Below are positions 1 to 7,536 of a DNA stretch of 11,161 nt, one piece after another. A model generated the notes under the pieces. It saw nothing but the letters and a program-made list of their open reading frames with translations, did no database searches and had not been told where the DNA came from. Source of the DNA: an uncultured Clostridiaceae bacterium (lineage in GTDB: Bacteria > Bacillota > Clostridia > Lachnospirales > Lachnospiraceae); assembly GCA_949948825.1 (NCBI GenBank), contig CATLIJ010000063.1, positions 1 to 11,161 on the forward strand. The letters run 5' to 3'. A program made the translations under genes and the position numbers. Numbering within the stretch: position 1 is the stretch's first letter; each line of letters starts with the position of its first letter.

Positions 1-2283
1 GCCTTTTTCCATGGCATGAATCAGTCTCACTTCTTCCCCTGTATGGGTATAGGCAGTCACCTCATAAGGCAGGGCAGGCTCCTCCATACGAATCACCACA
101 TCTGCAAAGCCATACTTCTTGTCCTTTAAATATTTCAATGCTCCATCCACACAAGTCATCTTCAGTCCATAATCCTCCCCTTGGCTCCTGCTTCCATATC
201 CGGAACGAATCCCCTTTCCTGGCACAAACTCTTTCAGAGCATCCCGGAAAATGCCGATTCTGCAGGACTGTCCAGTCAGACGGATCATGGAATACTCCTC
301 CAGTTCCTCTTCCTCATACATCCGCTCCATAAATTTCTGTAAAACTCCATAGATATCTGCCCTTAACAAAAGCTCCAGTTCATAGATGCTAAGATATACA
401 ATCGGAAATTCTTTGATTACCTGAATCTCATCCTCTGATTGCCCGTATCCTCCCCGACCGGAAAGCTTCCACTTATCCACAGGAATCCACACAGTCCCCT
501 CCTCCTTCACCTCTCCAAAAGAAAGGGCTGCACGCAAGATTCCCGGCTGCCGGTAAAATTCCTTTTTCACCCGTTCTGCCAGTTGAAACAGAAAATAATA
601 ATTGTTTTTTACCTTGTAATAATCGGTCCTGCTGTGATGTTCAAACTCCTTAAACCGCGTAGGCAAATACTTCTCTGCTTTCTTATATTCCTCCTCCAAT
701 TCCCTGTACACCATCTCCGCCCCATCCTGGTCCACAGTCCGGAACACATCCCGGTCATATGCTGCCAGAATCTCACGGATTGGCTTCAAATCTGTGCGCC
801 ACAGCTTTTCCGCAATTGCCAGCTTCAGCAGCTGTAAAATACGAAAGGTCAGATTATTTCCTCCAAAATCTGTATCTCCATTTTCATAGGCTGTATGAAT
901 CTCAATTCGGTACGCCACCTGTCTGTCCCACACACGAAACCGACAGGAACACAGATCGGTTGTACCGCCTCCACAGTCAATCACAAGCGCCTGGTACTCC
1001 TCCCCATCCTGAACAAGTTTCTTTCCAATCCAATCTGATATGGAATTGTAAAGAACCGCAATCCCCTCATCTACCATTTCCTCCATGCCCAACGCCTTAC
1101 CTGGGAGAATTTCCTCAAAAAGCTTGGCAAACCGGACTTTTTGCTTTACCGGACAGGAGATGTGAACCGATTCCACCACACATTTAAAACGATTTTCTAT
1201 GGCAGTGATTACATATTGAAAATATGCCTTCAAAATATCCTTTCTTGCCACAAAACGTCTGTGTCCCTGGCGGTCTGTAATCTCCTCCTGTTTCTCATAA
1301 TCACCAGCCCACCGTTTGATATCATAAAACACACAAAAACCCTCATCAATGTAACTAGAATCTGCCAGCCGGATGGCATCATAGCCAAATAAAAGCTCTG
1401 GCGTATCCCCCCGCAGGTCCTGAACTCCCACCACACTGGGCAGCAGCGCTGTCTCCCTCCAATCCGAACCAGAATCATAAAAAAGCGCATAATTTACCTT
1501 GTCTGTCCAAAGACCTCTCTCCCCATCCCTTATCCCGGCTTTTTCAAAATACTGGTTATCCAGATACACGCCAGCTGTAGTATTCGTTGTCCCAAAATCA
1601 ATTGCCGCAGGCATAGAAAGAGTGATAGGCTTTTTCACTGTAAAATCAAGAAGCGGCACCCGGTATCCTTCCAAATGTCCGGAATAAGGAGAATATTTTC
1701 CGTAATAAATCTGGTAAAGGATCTCCGACTCCCTCCTCTCCAGGCAATAGAGGCTGTAATTCTTCACCTCAGATTCCCGGCAGGGCAAATCCGCCACCTT
1801 GGTGAGATAAAGCCAGTCTGTCTGGTTTCCCCTGGGGATCACATTAAAAATCCCGCAGACCATCCCATCCCCGCTGATCACAAACGCATTGGTTCCTGCC
1901 AGCTTCTTTTCATATGGCAAGGTCAGCTGATCATAAAAATCCACGGCTGCCCCTTCATATACCACGATCCTTGAGTTGCATACCAGCCTCAAATCCTTAT
2001 GTTCTGCAAAATGACTCAGTTCAAACATTTCTCCTACTGCCAAAGCCCCATGTTCCGATGGCTTTTGAATCAAAAAATGTTCCTGTACCCCTCGGTAACG
2101 CAAAATAGTATGAACCAGTTCTTCCTTATCCATAGGGTTTAAAATACCCTGAATAATCTTTTCCCGACGGCAAATCTCTCTCAGCTGAAAAGCGGTCATA
2201 AGCTCCAGATCTGTTTTGTGATAACGGATTTCCTCCCGCTTTTCCTTTTGATTCCGTTTCAGTACATATCCATATTTATCCAT
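1..2283 (-). CDS. Hsp70/DnaK-like actin-fold ATPase with N-terminal extension (partial, runs off left edge)
   Basis: An uninterrupted frame of 761 codons begins at ATG 2283, with GGGGAAGAG about 10 nt upstream, and leaves the window without a stop. All three Hsp70/actin nucleotide-binding signatures are visible. Phosphate-1 is AIDFGTTNTT near residues 227-236 (D229), followed by PSVVG near 270 as in DnaK. Phosphate-2 is VIDCGGGTTDL (D436), followed by GDTDFGGNNL. The adenosine motif is LTGQSCRIG at 669-677. The first 225 residues are not part of the ATPase. Residues 22-66 show an LxxLREICRRE...EELVHTIL pattern like a SAP/Rho-N helical module, and the rest is beta-rich and unassigned. The expected role is ATP-dependent remodelling or scaffolding in the cytosol; the partner is unknown. 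It lies 33 nt after the 230-aa gene and is probably co-transcribed with it. The ATPase assignment is firm; DnaK-like refolding activity is not implied, and the C-terminus is not visible. Confidence 0.88.
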   Translation of the reverse strand, partial: MDKYGYVLKRNQKEKREEIRYHKTDLELMTAFQLREICRREKIIQGILNPMDKEELVHTILRYRGVQEHFLIQKPSEHGALAVGEMFELSHFAEHKDLRLVCNSRIVVYEGAAVDFYDQLTLPYEKKLAGTNAFVISGDGMVCGIFNVIPRGNQTDWLYLTKVADLPCRESEVKNYSLYCLERRESEILYQIYYGKYSPYSGHLEGYRVPLLDFTVKKPITLSMPAAIDFGTTNTTAGVYLDNQYFEKAGIRDGERGLWTDKVNYALFYDSGSDWRETALLPSVVGVQDLRGDTPELLFGYDAIRLADSSYIDEGFCVFYDIKRWAGDYEKQEEITDRQGHRRFVARKDILKAYFQYVITAIENRFKCVVESVHISCPVKQKVRFAKLFEEILPGKALGMEEMVDEGIAVLYNSISDWIGKKLVQDGEEYQALVIDCGGGTTDLCSCRFRVWDRQVAYRIEIHTAYENGDTDFGGNNLTFRILQLLKLAIAEKLWRTDLKPIREILAAYDRDVFRTVDQDGAEMVYRELEEEYKKAEKYLPTRFKEFEHHSRTDYYKVKNNYYFLFQLAERVKKEFYRQPGILRAALSFGEVKEEGTVWIPVDKWKLSGRGGYGQSEDEIQVIKEFPIVYLSIYELELLLRADIYGVLQKFMERMYEEEELEEYSMIRLTGQSCRIGIFRDALKEFVPGKGIRSGYGSRSQGEDYGLKMTCVDGALKYLKDKKYGFADVVIRMEEPALPYEVTAYTHTGEEVRLIHAMEKG

Positions 2284-2316
2284 CTTCTCTTTTCTCTTCC
2301 CCATTTCAAACACATT

Positions 2317-3009
2317 CTAAAACAACATCATTTCCTCCAAAATCATCGTCTCATCCACATCCATAATTCCAAAATGATGCTCCCAAAATAAATATACCTG
2401 ATCATAAATTGGCAAAAACATTTCCTGTAAAAAAATCAGCCGTTTCTGGTCTTTTTCACTCTCCTTCACTCCCACATAAACAAGAATCTGTCCTTGTGTG
2501 TCATTGCTTGCATACACTAAAGAATCTGGATACAGCCGCCGCATAATCTGGCGGAAGAGATAAATGGAACTGCCGCAATAATAAAGCTTTCGAATCTGTT
2601 CTAAAAGAGGACGCAGTTCATCCTTCTCAAATTCGCCCACTGCCAGAGCTGCCTCTTCTCCGCAGGTTCCATCCAGCAGGTCCTCCAGAAAAAAGCGAAG
2701 AATATATTCTTGTCGGGAAAGTCCCTGACGTAAATCCAGCTGAACCATATACTGCATAAAAATGTCAAAAAAAATCTCCCGTGTCTTCTCATATCCTTCC
2801 CGGTCCGGATCAAATAAAGAAGAAAATACTTTTGAAAACCGATACAGAGGATTTACCTCCACCTCCGGCTGTTCCAGACTGCCTGTATTTATATTTTCCA
2901 GAACCACCTCTGTATAGGGACTTCCCATCCATACCGGCACATAACGTACCGTCTCCCTGGAAACCCCTGCCTGGTCGGCTGCCAGCGCCGCTTCCCATGC
3001 ATAATTCAT
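2317..3009 (-). CDS. Conserved hypothetical protein, 230 aa, partner of the 442-aa protein
   Basis: The ATG at 3009 overlaps the TGA of the 442-aa gene (ATGA), so the two are translationally coupled. The protein starts MNYAWEAALAADQAGVS and has no signal peptide or membrane segment, so it is probably cytosolic. Visible blocks are VNPLYRF (52-58), LDLRQGLSRQEY (91-102), a predicted helix with LRPLLEQIRKLYY (132-144), and a C-terminal FWEHHFGIMDVDETM (208-222) ahead of an acidic hydrophobic end. I recall similar proteins beside the 442-aa type in gut Clostridia, some named 'iron-dependent repressor'. I see no helix-turn-helix or metal-binding pattern that supports that name. The function is unknown. 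The tight coupling suggests a stoichiometric complex with its upstream neighbour, possibly with the Hsp70-like protein downstream as client handler or motor. Confidence 0.85.
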   Translation of the reverse strand: MNYAWEAALAADQAGVSRETVRYVPVWMGSPYTEVVLENINTGSLEQPEVEVNPLYRFSKVFSSLFDPDREGYEKTREIFFDIFMQYMVQLDLRQGLSRQEYILRFFLEDLLDGTCGEEAALAVGEFEKDELRPLLEQIRKLYYCGSSIYLFRQIMRRLYPDSLVYASNDTQGQILVYVGVKESEKDQKRLIFLQEMFLPIYDQVYLFWEHHFGIMDVDETMILEEMMLF

Positions 3010-4334
3010 ACCAATACCCCCACACAGCGATACTCTCCAATCTCCATCTGAAGCTGGGAAATCACAAACCTTACCATACTGTCATTCAGATAATGTTCTG
3101 GCTTTTTCGCCTGAAATTTCAGCAGTAAAACCCTTCTTCCCTCCATGGGAAACAGCGTCTCCGGAATAAACCAGTTCATCCCACTGGTCTCATCTCGTTC
3201 GAAATTCCTGTCAAAAGGCTCACTGATTTCATATCCAACTACATCCAGATATTCCCGGACATCCATCTCCAAAATCCGTCTGGACAAATCCGCCCATGTC
3301 ATCAAAGACACCCTGCTGTCCTCTGCCATGCGGCGAAAAAAAGAATCCCTTTTGCGGTTGCTCAAAAGAGGCTCTGTGTAATCCAGAGACATTTTGATTT
3401 CCTGAATCATATGAAAAACCTTCCAGTTATCAAAGGTATCCTTTGGCGATTTGACTACAATCCGGTCCTTCTCATGGCGGATCTCCACAATATCCTCATT
3501 TCCCTGAATCAAATAACCATCTGTTTCCTTTCTCTGATCCAGGGCAAAAACATGTTCATAATACATGCCATCCACACAAGGCATCATAAAATTTGTACTT
3601 TCAAAAGAAGTCTGCTCCATATTCCACAGAGGAATCCTTCCATAACAAACAAAGTCCGAATAGTCTCCAAACTGAATTTCACAATCCTCCAAACCAAAGA
3701 CTTCCAGCGTTCTGCTCTCTTCCCTCTGCCCGGTTTTCCTGTCCTCTTCCATGTCCGCCAGAAACACATCATAAAATTGATCCAGATAGGCTGTGTTGAC
3801 TGTGGACCAGGGAAGCTGATTGTCCTGAAATGCCTGATAAAGCTCCTCCACCCTTTTTTGGTATCGTTCTGCCGGACGGACCCGAAAGACGGCCGGATAT
3901 CGCCGCTCCATCCGACAAACAATCCCGGAAAAGGTCTCCTCCTCCCGAAATCTCCGGCTGTCCTCCTGCCCCATTTTCAAAAACACGGTTCCCATAAGTC
4001 CGTTTTTCCTCTCCTTAACATCATCCAAATCCTGAGGATCCACTGGATACAAGGTTCCGTTTGTGGGATCATAATACTGCCTTTCTATGATTGTCATTAC
4101 TGTCTCATATCGGTTTCCTTGCAGCTGGAATTCCTCATAAATTCGCCGCTGCAGCTGCCCGTATTTTTCCTCCATACATTGAATTGTTTTGCCCAGTCCC
4201 TCCAAAAGCGCGATCTTGGCAAACCGTCTTTCATCCAAATCAGGGATTTCCCGCAGCCGTTCCTCTATGTAACGTCCATAGTCAAAGGGATATTCCTGAA
4301 TCCCTTCCATCCATGCCTTTCCTTCTTCTCTCAC
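3006..4334 (-). CDS. Conserved hypothetical protein, 442 aa (family sometimes named 'normocyte-binding')
   Basis: The start is GTG at 4334, chosen because AAAGGAGG (4341-4348) sits 6 nt upstream and the GTGA overlaps the stop of a 35-aa ORF. There is no signal peptide or membrane helix. The N-terminal third is helical and charged (IEERLREI, residues 23-30; LQRRIYEEFQ, 61-70). The middle carries LPWSTVNTAYLDQFYDVF (174-191) and IPLWNMEQTSFESTNFMMPC (234-253), which I recognise as blocks shared with uncharacterised Clostridia proteins. The C-terminal part has TWADLSRRILEMDVREYLDVVGYEI (346-370) and a final LLLKFQAKKPEHYL segment (403-416). The database name 'normocyte-binding protein' has no functional support that I can see here. 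The next gene overlaps it by four bases, so the pair is very likely expressed together. The role is unknown; a cytosolic structural or adaptor subunit of the same system is my guess. Confidence 0.87.
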   Translation of the reverse strand: MREEGKAWMEGIQEYPFDYGRYIEERLREIPDLDERRFAKIALLEGLGKTIQCMEEKYGQLQRRIYEEFQLQGNRYETVMTIIERQYYDPTNGTLYPVDPQDLDDVKERKNGLMGTVFLKMGQEDSRRFREEETFSGIVCRMERRYPAVFRVRPAERYQKRVEELYQAFQDNQLPWSTVNTAYLDQFYDVFLADMEEDRKTGQREESRTLEVFGLEDCEIQFGDYSDFVCYGRIPLWNMEQTSFESTNFMMPCVDGMYYEHVFALDQRKETDGYLIQGNEDIVEIRHEKDRIVVKSPKDTFDNWKVFHMIQEIKMSLDYTEPLLSNRKRDSFFRRMAEDSRVSLMTWADLSRRILEMDVREYLDVVGYEISEPFDRNFERDETSGMNWFIPETLFPMEGRRVLLLKFQAKKPEHYLNDSMVRFVISQLQMEIGEYRCVGVLV

Positions 4335-4438
4335 TCTGCTCCTCCTTTGTCATCCGCCTGTTTCGTCCCGAAAAGGTTCCTGTTTTCTGCTGTTCGCCGG
4401 ACCTGTTCTATCGGCTTTCCCTCTATCCATCCTCTCAT
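4331..4438 (-). CDS. Putative 35-aa small protein between the PP2C-like and 442-aa genes
   Basis: The ATG at 4438 follows the TAG of the PP2C-like gene with no base between them. Its TGA overlaps the GTG of the 442-aa gene (GTGA). The ORF fills the whole gap exactly. The product begins MRGWIEGKPIEQVRR and ends in a lysine/aspartate/glycine-rich tail; it is hydrophilic with no recognisable domain. There is no clear Shine-Dalgarno, so translation would depend on reinitiation after the upstream stop. It could be a genuine small subunit, a coupling leader for the 442-aa gene, or a chance ORF. The exact fit at both ends is the main argument for it. Confidence 0.4.
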   Translation of the reverse strand: MRGWIEGKPIEQVRRTAENRNLFGTKQADDKGGAE

Positions 4439-6385
4439 CTAAACGCCTGGGCCAGTGATTCCCGGGCCTTCTTTTTTCTGAACCATTTCTTTCCCAGGAT
4501 TTTTCTCTCTTTCCTGCTCCTCTTCTCTTCCCGGCTTTGCTTCTCTCCCCGGATTTTCTTCCCTCTCCTGCTCCGCTTCCTGCACCGGATTCTGTTCCTT
4601 CTCCTCAGATTCCTTTTCCCCCTCTTTCTCCTTTTCCTGCTCCAAAGCTGCCTCCAGCAACTCAATCTGTCCATTCACCTCAGCTACCTTTTCATCCTTT
4701 TTCAGTTCCCGGAACAGATTTTTAGCCAGCAAATATTGTTTTTTTGCTTCCAGCCGCTCTCCGGCCTCCTCCTGGGCCTTGCCTGCTGCCAGATAATCCT
4801 CTGCCTGCTGCTCTTTCCCTTTGTTCTCCTCAGATTTCTGTCCGCTGGCCTCTATCTTTGTCTGAATCAGCTCCCCATGAGCCTGATCTCCCAGCTGCCG
4901 GTATTTTTCAAGAGCCATAGCATAATAAGCCTTTGCACCCTCATAATCTCCCTGGGCAAATGCCTTGTCCCCCTCTGAAGCCAGCGAAGCTGCACCTGTC
5001 TCATTAGAGGCCTTTTCCTTTGCTTCCTTTGTGTCTGCTTCCTCCGCCTTGTCCCTCATCTCATATAAAGCATCCAGGGCATCCAAAGCGTCCTGCCGTC
5101 CTTCTTCAAAATACACTCCTGTTGCCAGCTTTCTGGCATAAAGGTATTTTTCCTCTGCCCTGTCATAATCCCCGGAAGCTGTCAGCATATCCCCCAACTG
5201 GATATAATCAAAGACAGATTGGTAATCCGTAATCAGGTCCAGGCGTTTCTCAATATATGCATCTGCAATCCGGTCTGCATAGCGGGAACGCTGGCGGGCT
5301 GTCACATAAGCTTCCTGGGCCTCCTCATAATCTCCCTGGTCAAATGCCTCCTCTGCCCCAGTGATTACCTCAATCAGCTTCTGATAATCCGAAAGCCCCT
5401 GAAGCTCCTTCTTTTTTCTTAACTTCTCCGCTTTTTTCTGTGCTTCCTTACATTCCTCTCCTGCCCGGACAAAATTAGCATCCTGTATGTATTCAATCAT
5501 ATTGGAAAAACGCTGTTCCAGCTCTTCCTCCTGCTTTTGACGCCAGCGCCGAAAAAGCCAGACTCCCAAACTGATACAAAGGAGAACCACCAAAACAACT
5601 GCTGTAAAAATCATCCTTTTCTTTTGCTTTCGTTTCCGCTCCGGGTCCTGAAATACCTTGTTGACAAAAATCGCCGCAAGGGTATAGTTTTCCAGATTCT
5701 CCGGCTGGCGGGAAAGCAGCAGATCCTCAACATTATCCAGACACTCGGATGGTTCTTCCTTTGCCTCTGAAAATACATCATCCAGTTCTCCGCTGTCTAA
5801 ATTCTCCCATATGCCACGGGTATAGACAGCCAGAATATCCCCTTTCTCCAGGGCAATCTTTTTGGACAGACAAGGAGAAAATCCCTTTCCCTGCCCTGCA
5901 TACCCATACAGGTTATTCCGCTCCTCATGCTTTGCCAGCACATCCTCCGGAAGATTTTTATCCTTTGTCTCATCCCTTCCCAGGGACATATCCTGGCTCT
6001 GCTCTCTTGCCTGTCCGTCCCGGTACATGCGAAGACGAGTATTTCCGGCCCAGCCATACCTCATTTTCTCATAGTCTGTCACAATCACCATAACCGACGC
6101 TTTCAGCCGCTCCCGGCTGTCATACTGGCACAGAGCCTTGTCAGCCGCCTTAAGGTAAGAGCGAATTGCCCTTTTTCTAAGAGACGGCTTCTCCTGAAAT
6201 GCCAGTATGACGGACTGGGTGGCAATCCGTGCGCTCTTGGCATCCTGCTGGCTGTTCAGACCGTCTGCAACTACATAGCAGGCATAATTGTCCAGCTCCA
6301 CACAGGCAAAATAATCATTGTTCTCCAATTCAGAACCTGCCTCTGAGAGAAAACCAGTCTGAAAAATGCTGTTCTGTTTTCTCAC
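4439..6385 (-). CDS. Membrane protein with degenerate PP2C-type phosphatase domain and TPR-like extracytoplasmic tail
   Basis: GTG at 6385 is chosen because CAGGGAGGT (6391-6399) precedes it at ideal spacing. Residues 1-245 follow the PP2C/Stp layout: ENNDYF (D24), VVADGL (D41), a ...GWAGNTRL block where GDSR is usual, GDILAVYTRG where GDILLLCTDG is usual, and LENYTLAAIFV where DNxT is usual. The second and third metal aspartates are therefore R190 and E232, so catalysis is doubtful. KRKQKKR precedes a single helix (about 258-278), placing the PP2C domain in the cytosol. Outside are helical repeats with the A-x-x-x-GDYxxA pattern near 344-365, 397-420, 471-494 and 535-558, resembling TPRs. 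The last 65 residues are a glutamate/lysine/arginine-rich low-complexity region with repeated NPGxE. The likely role is phosphoprotein binding or signal transfer across the membrane rather than dephosphorylation. It is the first gene after a 150-bp regulatory gap. Confidence 0.85.
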   Translation of the reverse strand: MRKQNSIFQTGFLSEAGSELENNDYFACVELDNYACYVVADGLNSQQDAKSARIATQSVILAFQEKPSLRKRAIRSYLKAADKALCQYDSRERLKASVMVIVTDYEKMRYGWAGNTRLRMYRDGQAREQSQDMSLGRDETKDKNLPEDVLAKHEERNNLYGYAGQGKGFSPCLSKKIALEKGDILAVYTRGIWENLDSGELDDVFSEAKEEPSECLDNVEDLLLSRQPENLENYTLAAIFVNKVFQDPERKRKQKKRMIFTAVVLVVLLCISLGVWLFRRWRQKQEEELEQRFSNMIEYIQDANFVRAGEECKEAQKKAEKLRKKKELQGLSDYQKLIEVITGAEEAFDQGDYEEAQEAYVTARQRSRYADRIADAYIEKRLDLITDYQSVFDYIQLGDMLTASGDYDRAEEKYLYARKLATGVYFEEGRQDALDALDALYEMRDKAEEADTKEAKEKASNETGAASLASEGDKAFAQGDYEGAKAYYAMALEKYRQLGDQAHGELIQTKIEASGQKSEENKGKEQQAEDYLAAGKAQEEAGERLEAKKQYLLAKNLFRELKKDEKVAEVNGQIELLEAALEQEKEKEGEKESEEKEQNPVQEAEQEREENPGREAKPGREEEQEREKNPGKEMVQKKEGPGITGPGV

Positions 6386-6443
6386 CTTATACCTCCCTGA
6401 TATTTGGTATTCTTTTAAAAACTCTTTTTAATCCATGTCCATA

Positions 6444-6460
6444 AGCCAAATAATTTGGCT
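6444..6460. repeat. Inverted repeat AGCCAAA-N3-TTTGGCT
   Basis: It has seven-base arms and a 3-base spacer, about 60 bp upstream of the PP2C-like start. It shares the CCAA...TTGG core with the dyad at 6488-6498, so the two could be sites for one regulator. Confidence 0.5.
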
Positions 6461-6519
6461 GCATTGTTCCATCTTTCCGCAAAATGGCCCAAATTGGGGG
6501 CAAATATGAAATTCTTAAG

Positions 6520-6535
6520 TATGCTCATGAGCATA
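6520..6535. repeat. Perfect 16-bp palindrome TATGCTCATGAGCATA
   Basis: The sequence reads identically on both strands. It starts 3 bp beyond the stop of the disrupted paralogue. It has no loop and no T-tract, which suggests a protein-binding dyad rather than a terminator. Confidence 0.6.
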
Positions 6536-6537
6536 AC

Positions 6538-6946
6538 TCATTCAAATGGATTTACTACATAATCATATTCGTCATCTTGAATTGCTCTTCTCACCGGATA
6601 ATCCGATATATAAACCATCATGCCGTTAATCTGATCTACGGTAAAATTAATTTCTTTTTTGTCATTTTTTTGCACTCTTCAGCCAACTGCCTCATGGCTG
6701 CCTGATGAAGCCGGAAAATTTCCCTGGCATTTTTCTCTGATATAAACTCTTCTATGGACTGACGTAATGCTCTTGTTCCATCAAATCCTGTTCATGTCCT
6801 CCCCTCGCCCGCCTTTCTTCCCTCTTTTTTTCTTCCTGATACTTCACTTGAAGTACAATCCATACACTTGCTCCTACTGATATTGTAGTAGTGAACAGAA
6901 TGATTAAAACTACACAAAGTATCTTTTTCAGCAGTTCTTTTAGCAT
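6538..6946 (-). pseudogene. Frame-disrupted tandem paralogue of the 185-aa membrane protein
   Basis: Three overlapping minus-strand frames, read in order, reconstruct one protein resembling the 185-aa neighbour. The first frame (6946-6752) encodes the membrane anchor and a basic linker. The second (about 6791-6636) encodes RQSIEEFISEKNAREIF and MRQLAEECKKMTKK, matching WMQNFAEECYRKLKGG of the neighbour. The third (to TGA 6538) encodes INFTVDQINGMMVYISDYPV and DDEYDYVVNPFE, matching VVMFIQTK and DDELEVSYVYSPFGE. Both junctions need a shift in the same direction, one base gained each time. The second lies at ACA AAA AAG, a homopolymer and also a classical -1 slippery heptamer. It ends earlier than its paralogue. 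Decay by indels is the simplest reading; programmed frameshifting at the second site is possible, but the first junction has no slippery site. Confidence 0.6.
6752..6946 (-). CDS. 64-aa membrane-anchored ORF (N-terminal piece of the disrupted paralogue)
   Basis: The ATG at 6946 has GGAAGGTG at good spacing upstream, 24 nt after the stop of the 185-aa gene, so initiation is likely real. Residues 7-33 are a strongly hydrophobic helix (CVVLIILFTTTISVGASVWI). A basic stretch EEKKREERRARGG follows, and the frame closes after HYVSP. The architecture copies the N-terminus of the upstream gene. It may still be made as a short single-pass membrane peptide even if the rest of the gene is broken. Confidence 0.5.
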   Translation of the reverse strand: MLKELLKKILCVVLIILFTTTISVGASVWIVLQVKYQEEKKREERRARGGHEQDLMEQEHYVSP

Positions 6947-6970
6947 TTTTCTTTCACCTTCCTTTCGTTT

Positions 6971-7528
6971 TCACCATTCTTTTGTTCTGAAACATTTATA
7001 ATACCAATGAGAATTTATGCGTATAATTTTCATATTTTGCTCTATATCTATGCAATCCTGCAGCCAGGTCTTATCTCGTGACAAATCCATCTCCCCAAAT
7101 GGTGAATAGACATAGGATACTTCCAGCTCATCATCTTCAGGTAAAATAATACCTAAAGATCCTTGGGCCTTGGTTTGAATGAACATTACCACTTTCGTAT
7201 CTGTACAGGAAAATACACCTCCCTTCAATTTTCTATAACACTCTTCTGCAAAATTCTGCATCCAGTCTTCATATTGATAAAAACGCTTTCTAATGCTTTC
7301 ATCTGATGTTAATTCCTGAACCTCTTTTTGAAGGATTGGATCTTCTGACAATTGTTGATTATAGGCGTAAGATACATCATTGAGAAGCCTGCTGCTATGC
7401 CCTTCTTCCCATTGTCTTTGCAATTTTCTTTGCCTTTCTATTTTATTTATAATATTTATTGTTGCATTAAACGAAAGCAAGGTTGTTATTACTACAATCG
7501 AAAATAGAACGAATAACCTTTTTATCAA
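6971..7528 (-). CDS. Single-pass membrane-anchored protein, 185 aa, unknown function
   Basis: The start is TTG at 7528, preceded by AAAGGGGGGG (7537-7546) at 8 nt, with no better in-frame start. Residues 5-28 form an N-terminal signal-anchor (LFVLFSIVVITTLLSFNATI). A basic helix (ERQRKLQRQW) and a soluble domain follow, which should face outside. Features of that domain are FAEECYRKLKGGVFSC (93-108), VVMFIQTKAQGSLGIILP (113-130), an acidic EDDELE, SYVYSPFGEMD (138-148), and a basic C-terminus with SHWYYKCF. I do not recognise the family. A decayed tandem copy lies immediately downstream, and an Imm11-like gene and small ORFs lie upstream, so this looks like a lineage-variable accessory gene. 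A membrane-bound immunity or adaptor role is only a guess from context. Confidence 0.75.
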   Translation of the reverse strand: MIKRLFVLFSIVVITTLLSFNATINIINKIERQRKLQRQWEEGHSSRLLNDVSYAYNQQLSEDPILQKEVQELTSDESIRKRFYQYEDWMQNFAEECYRKLKGGVFSCTDTKVVMFIQTKAQGSLGIILPEDDELEVSYVYSPFGEMDLSRDKTWLQDCIDIEQNMKIIRINSHWYYKCFRTKEW

Positions 7529-7536
7529 AATCTTAT

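Larger units (their letters stand above)
6386..6537 (-). promoter_or_regulatory. Palindrome-rich gap upstream of the PP2C-like gene
   Basis: This 152-bp non-coding gap lies between the broken membrane-protein paralogue and the PP2C-like GTG. It contains three dyads: a perfect 16-bp palindrome, the dyad CCCAAATTGGG (6488-6498), and an AGCCAAA/TTTGGCT inverted repeat. None is followed by a U-run, so they look like operator sites rather than terminators. On the minus strand a weak promoter candidate is TGGACA, 17 nt, TTAAAA, about 50 nt before the GTG, but the -10 match is poor. A local promoter for the downstream half of the cluster is plausible but not shown. Confidence 0.4.

Noticed and set aside
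2317..3009. 'Iron-dependent repressor' as a name for the 230-aa protein
   Set aside because: No helix-turn-helix and no metal-ligand pattern can be seen; I treat the remembered name as a propagated misannotation.
3411..4442. Long plus-strand open frame (343 codons)
   Set aside because: It is antisense to the well-supported 442-aa gene, lacks an RBS, and its translation is rich in I/L/H/P as expected of antisense reading.
4091..4978. Plus-strand open frame (295 codons) with leucine/phenylalanine-rich, membrane-like translation
   Set aside because: It is the complement of the glutamate/lysine-rich tail of the PP2C-like protein; GAA/GAG/AAG reads as TTC/CTC/CTT on the other strand.
6444..6460. 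Inverted repeat as an intrinsic terminator
   Set aside because: No T-run follows on either strand and the stem is AT-rich and short.
6484..6705. Plus-strand 73-codon frame in the AT-rich gap
   Set aside because: No RBS or family. The minus strand over most of the same bases encodes a recognisable paralogue of the neighbouring gene.
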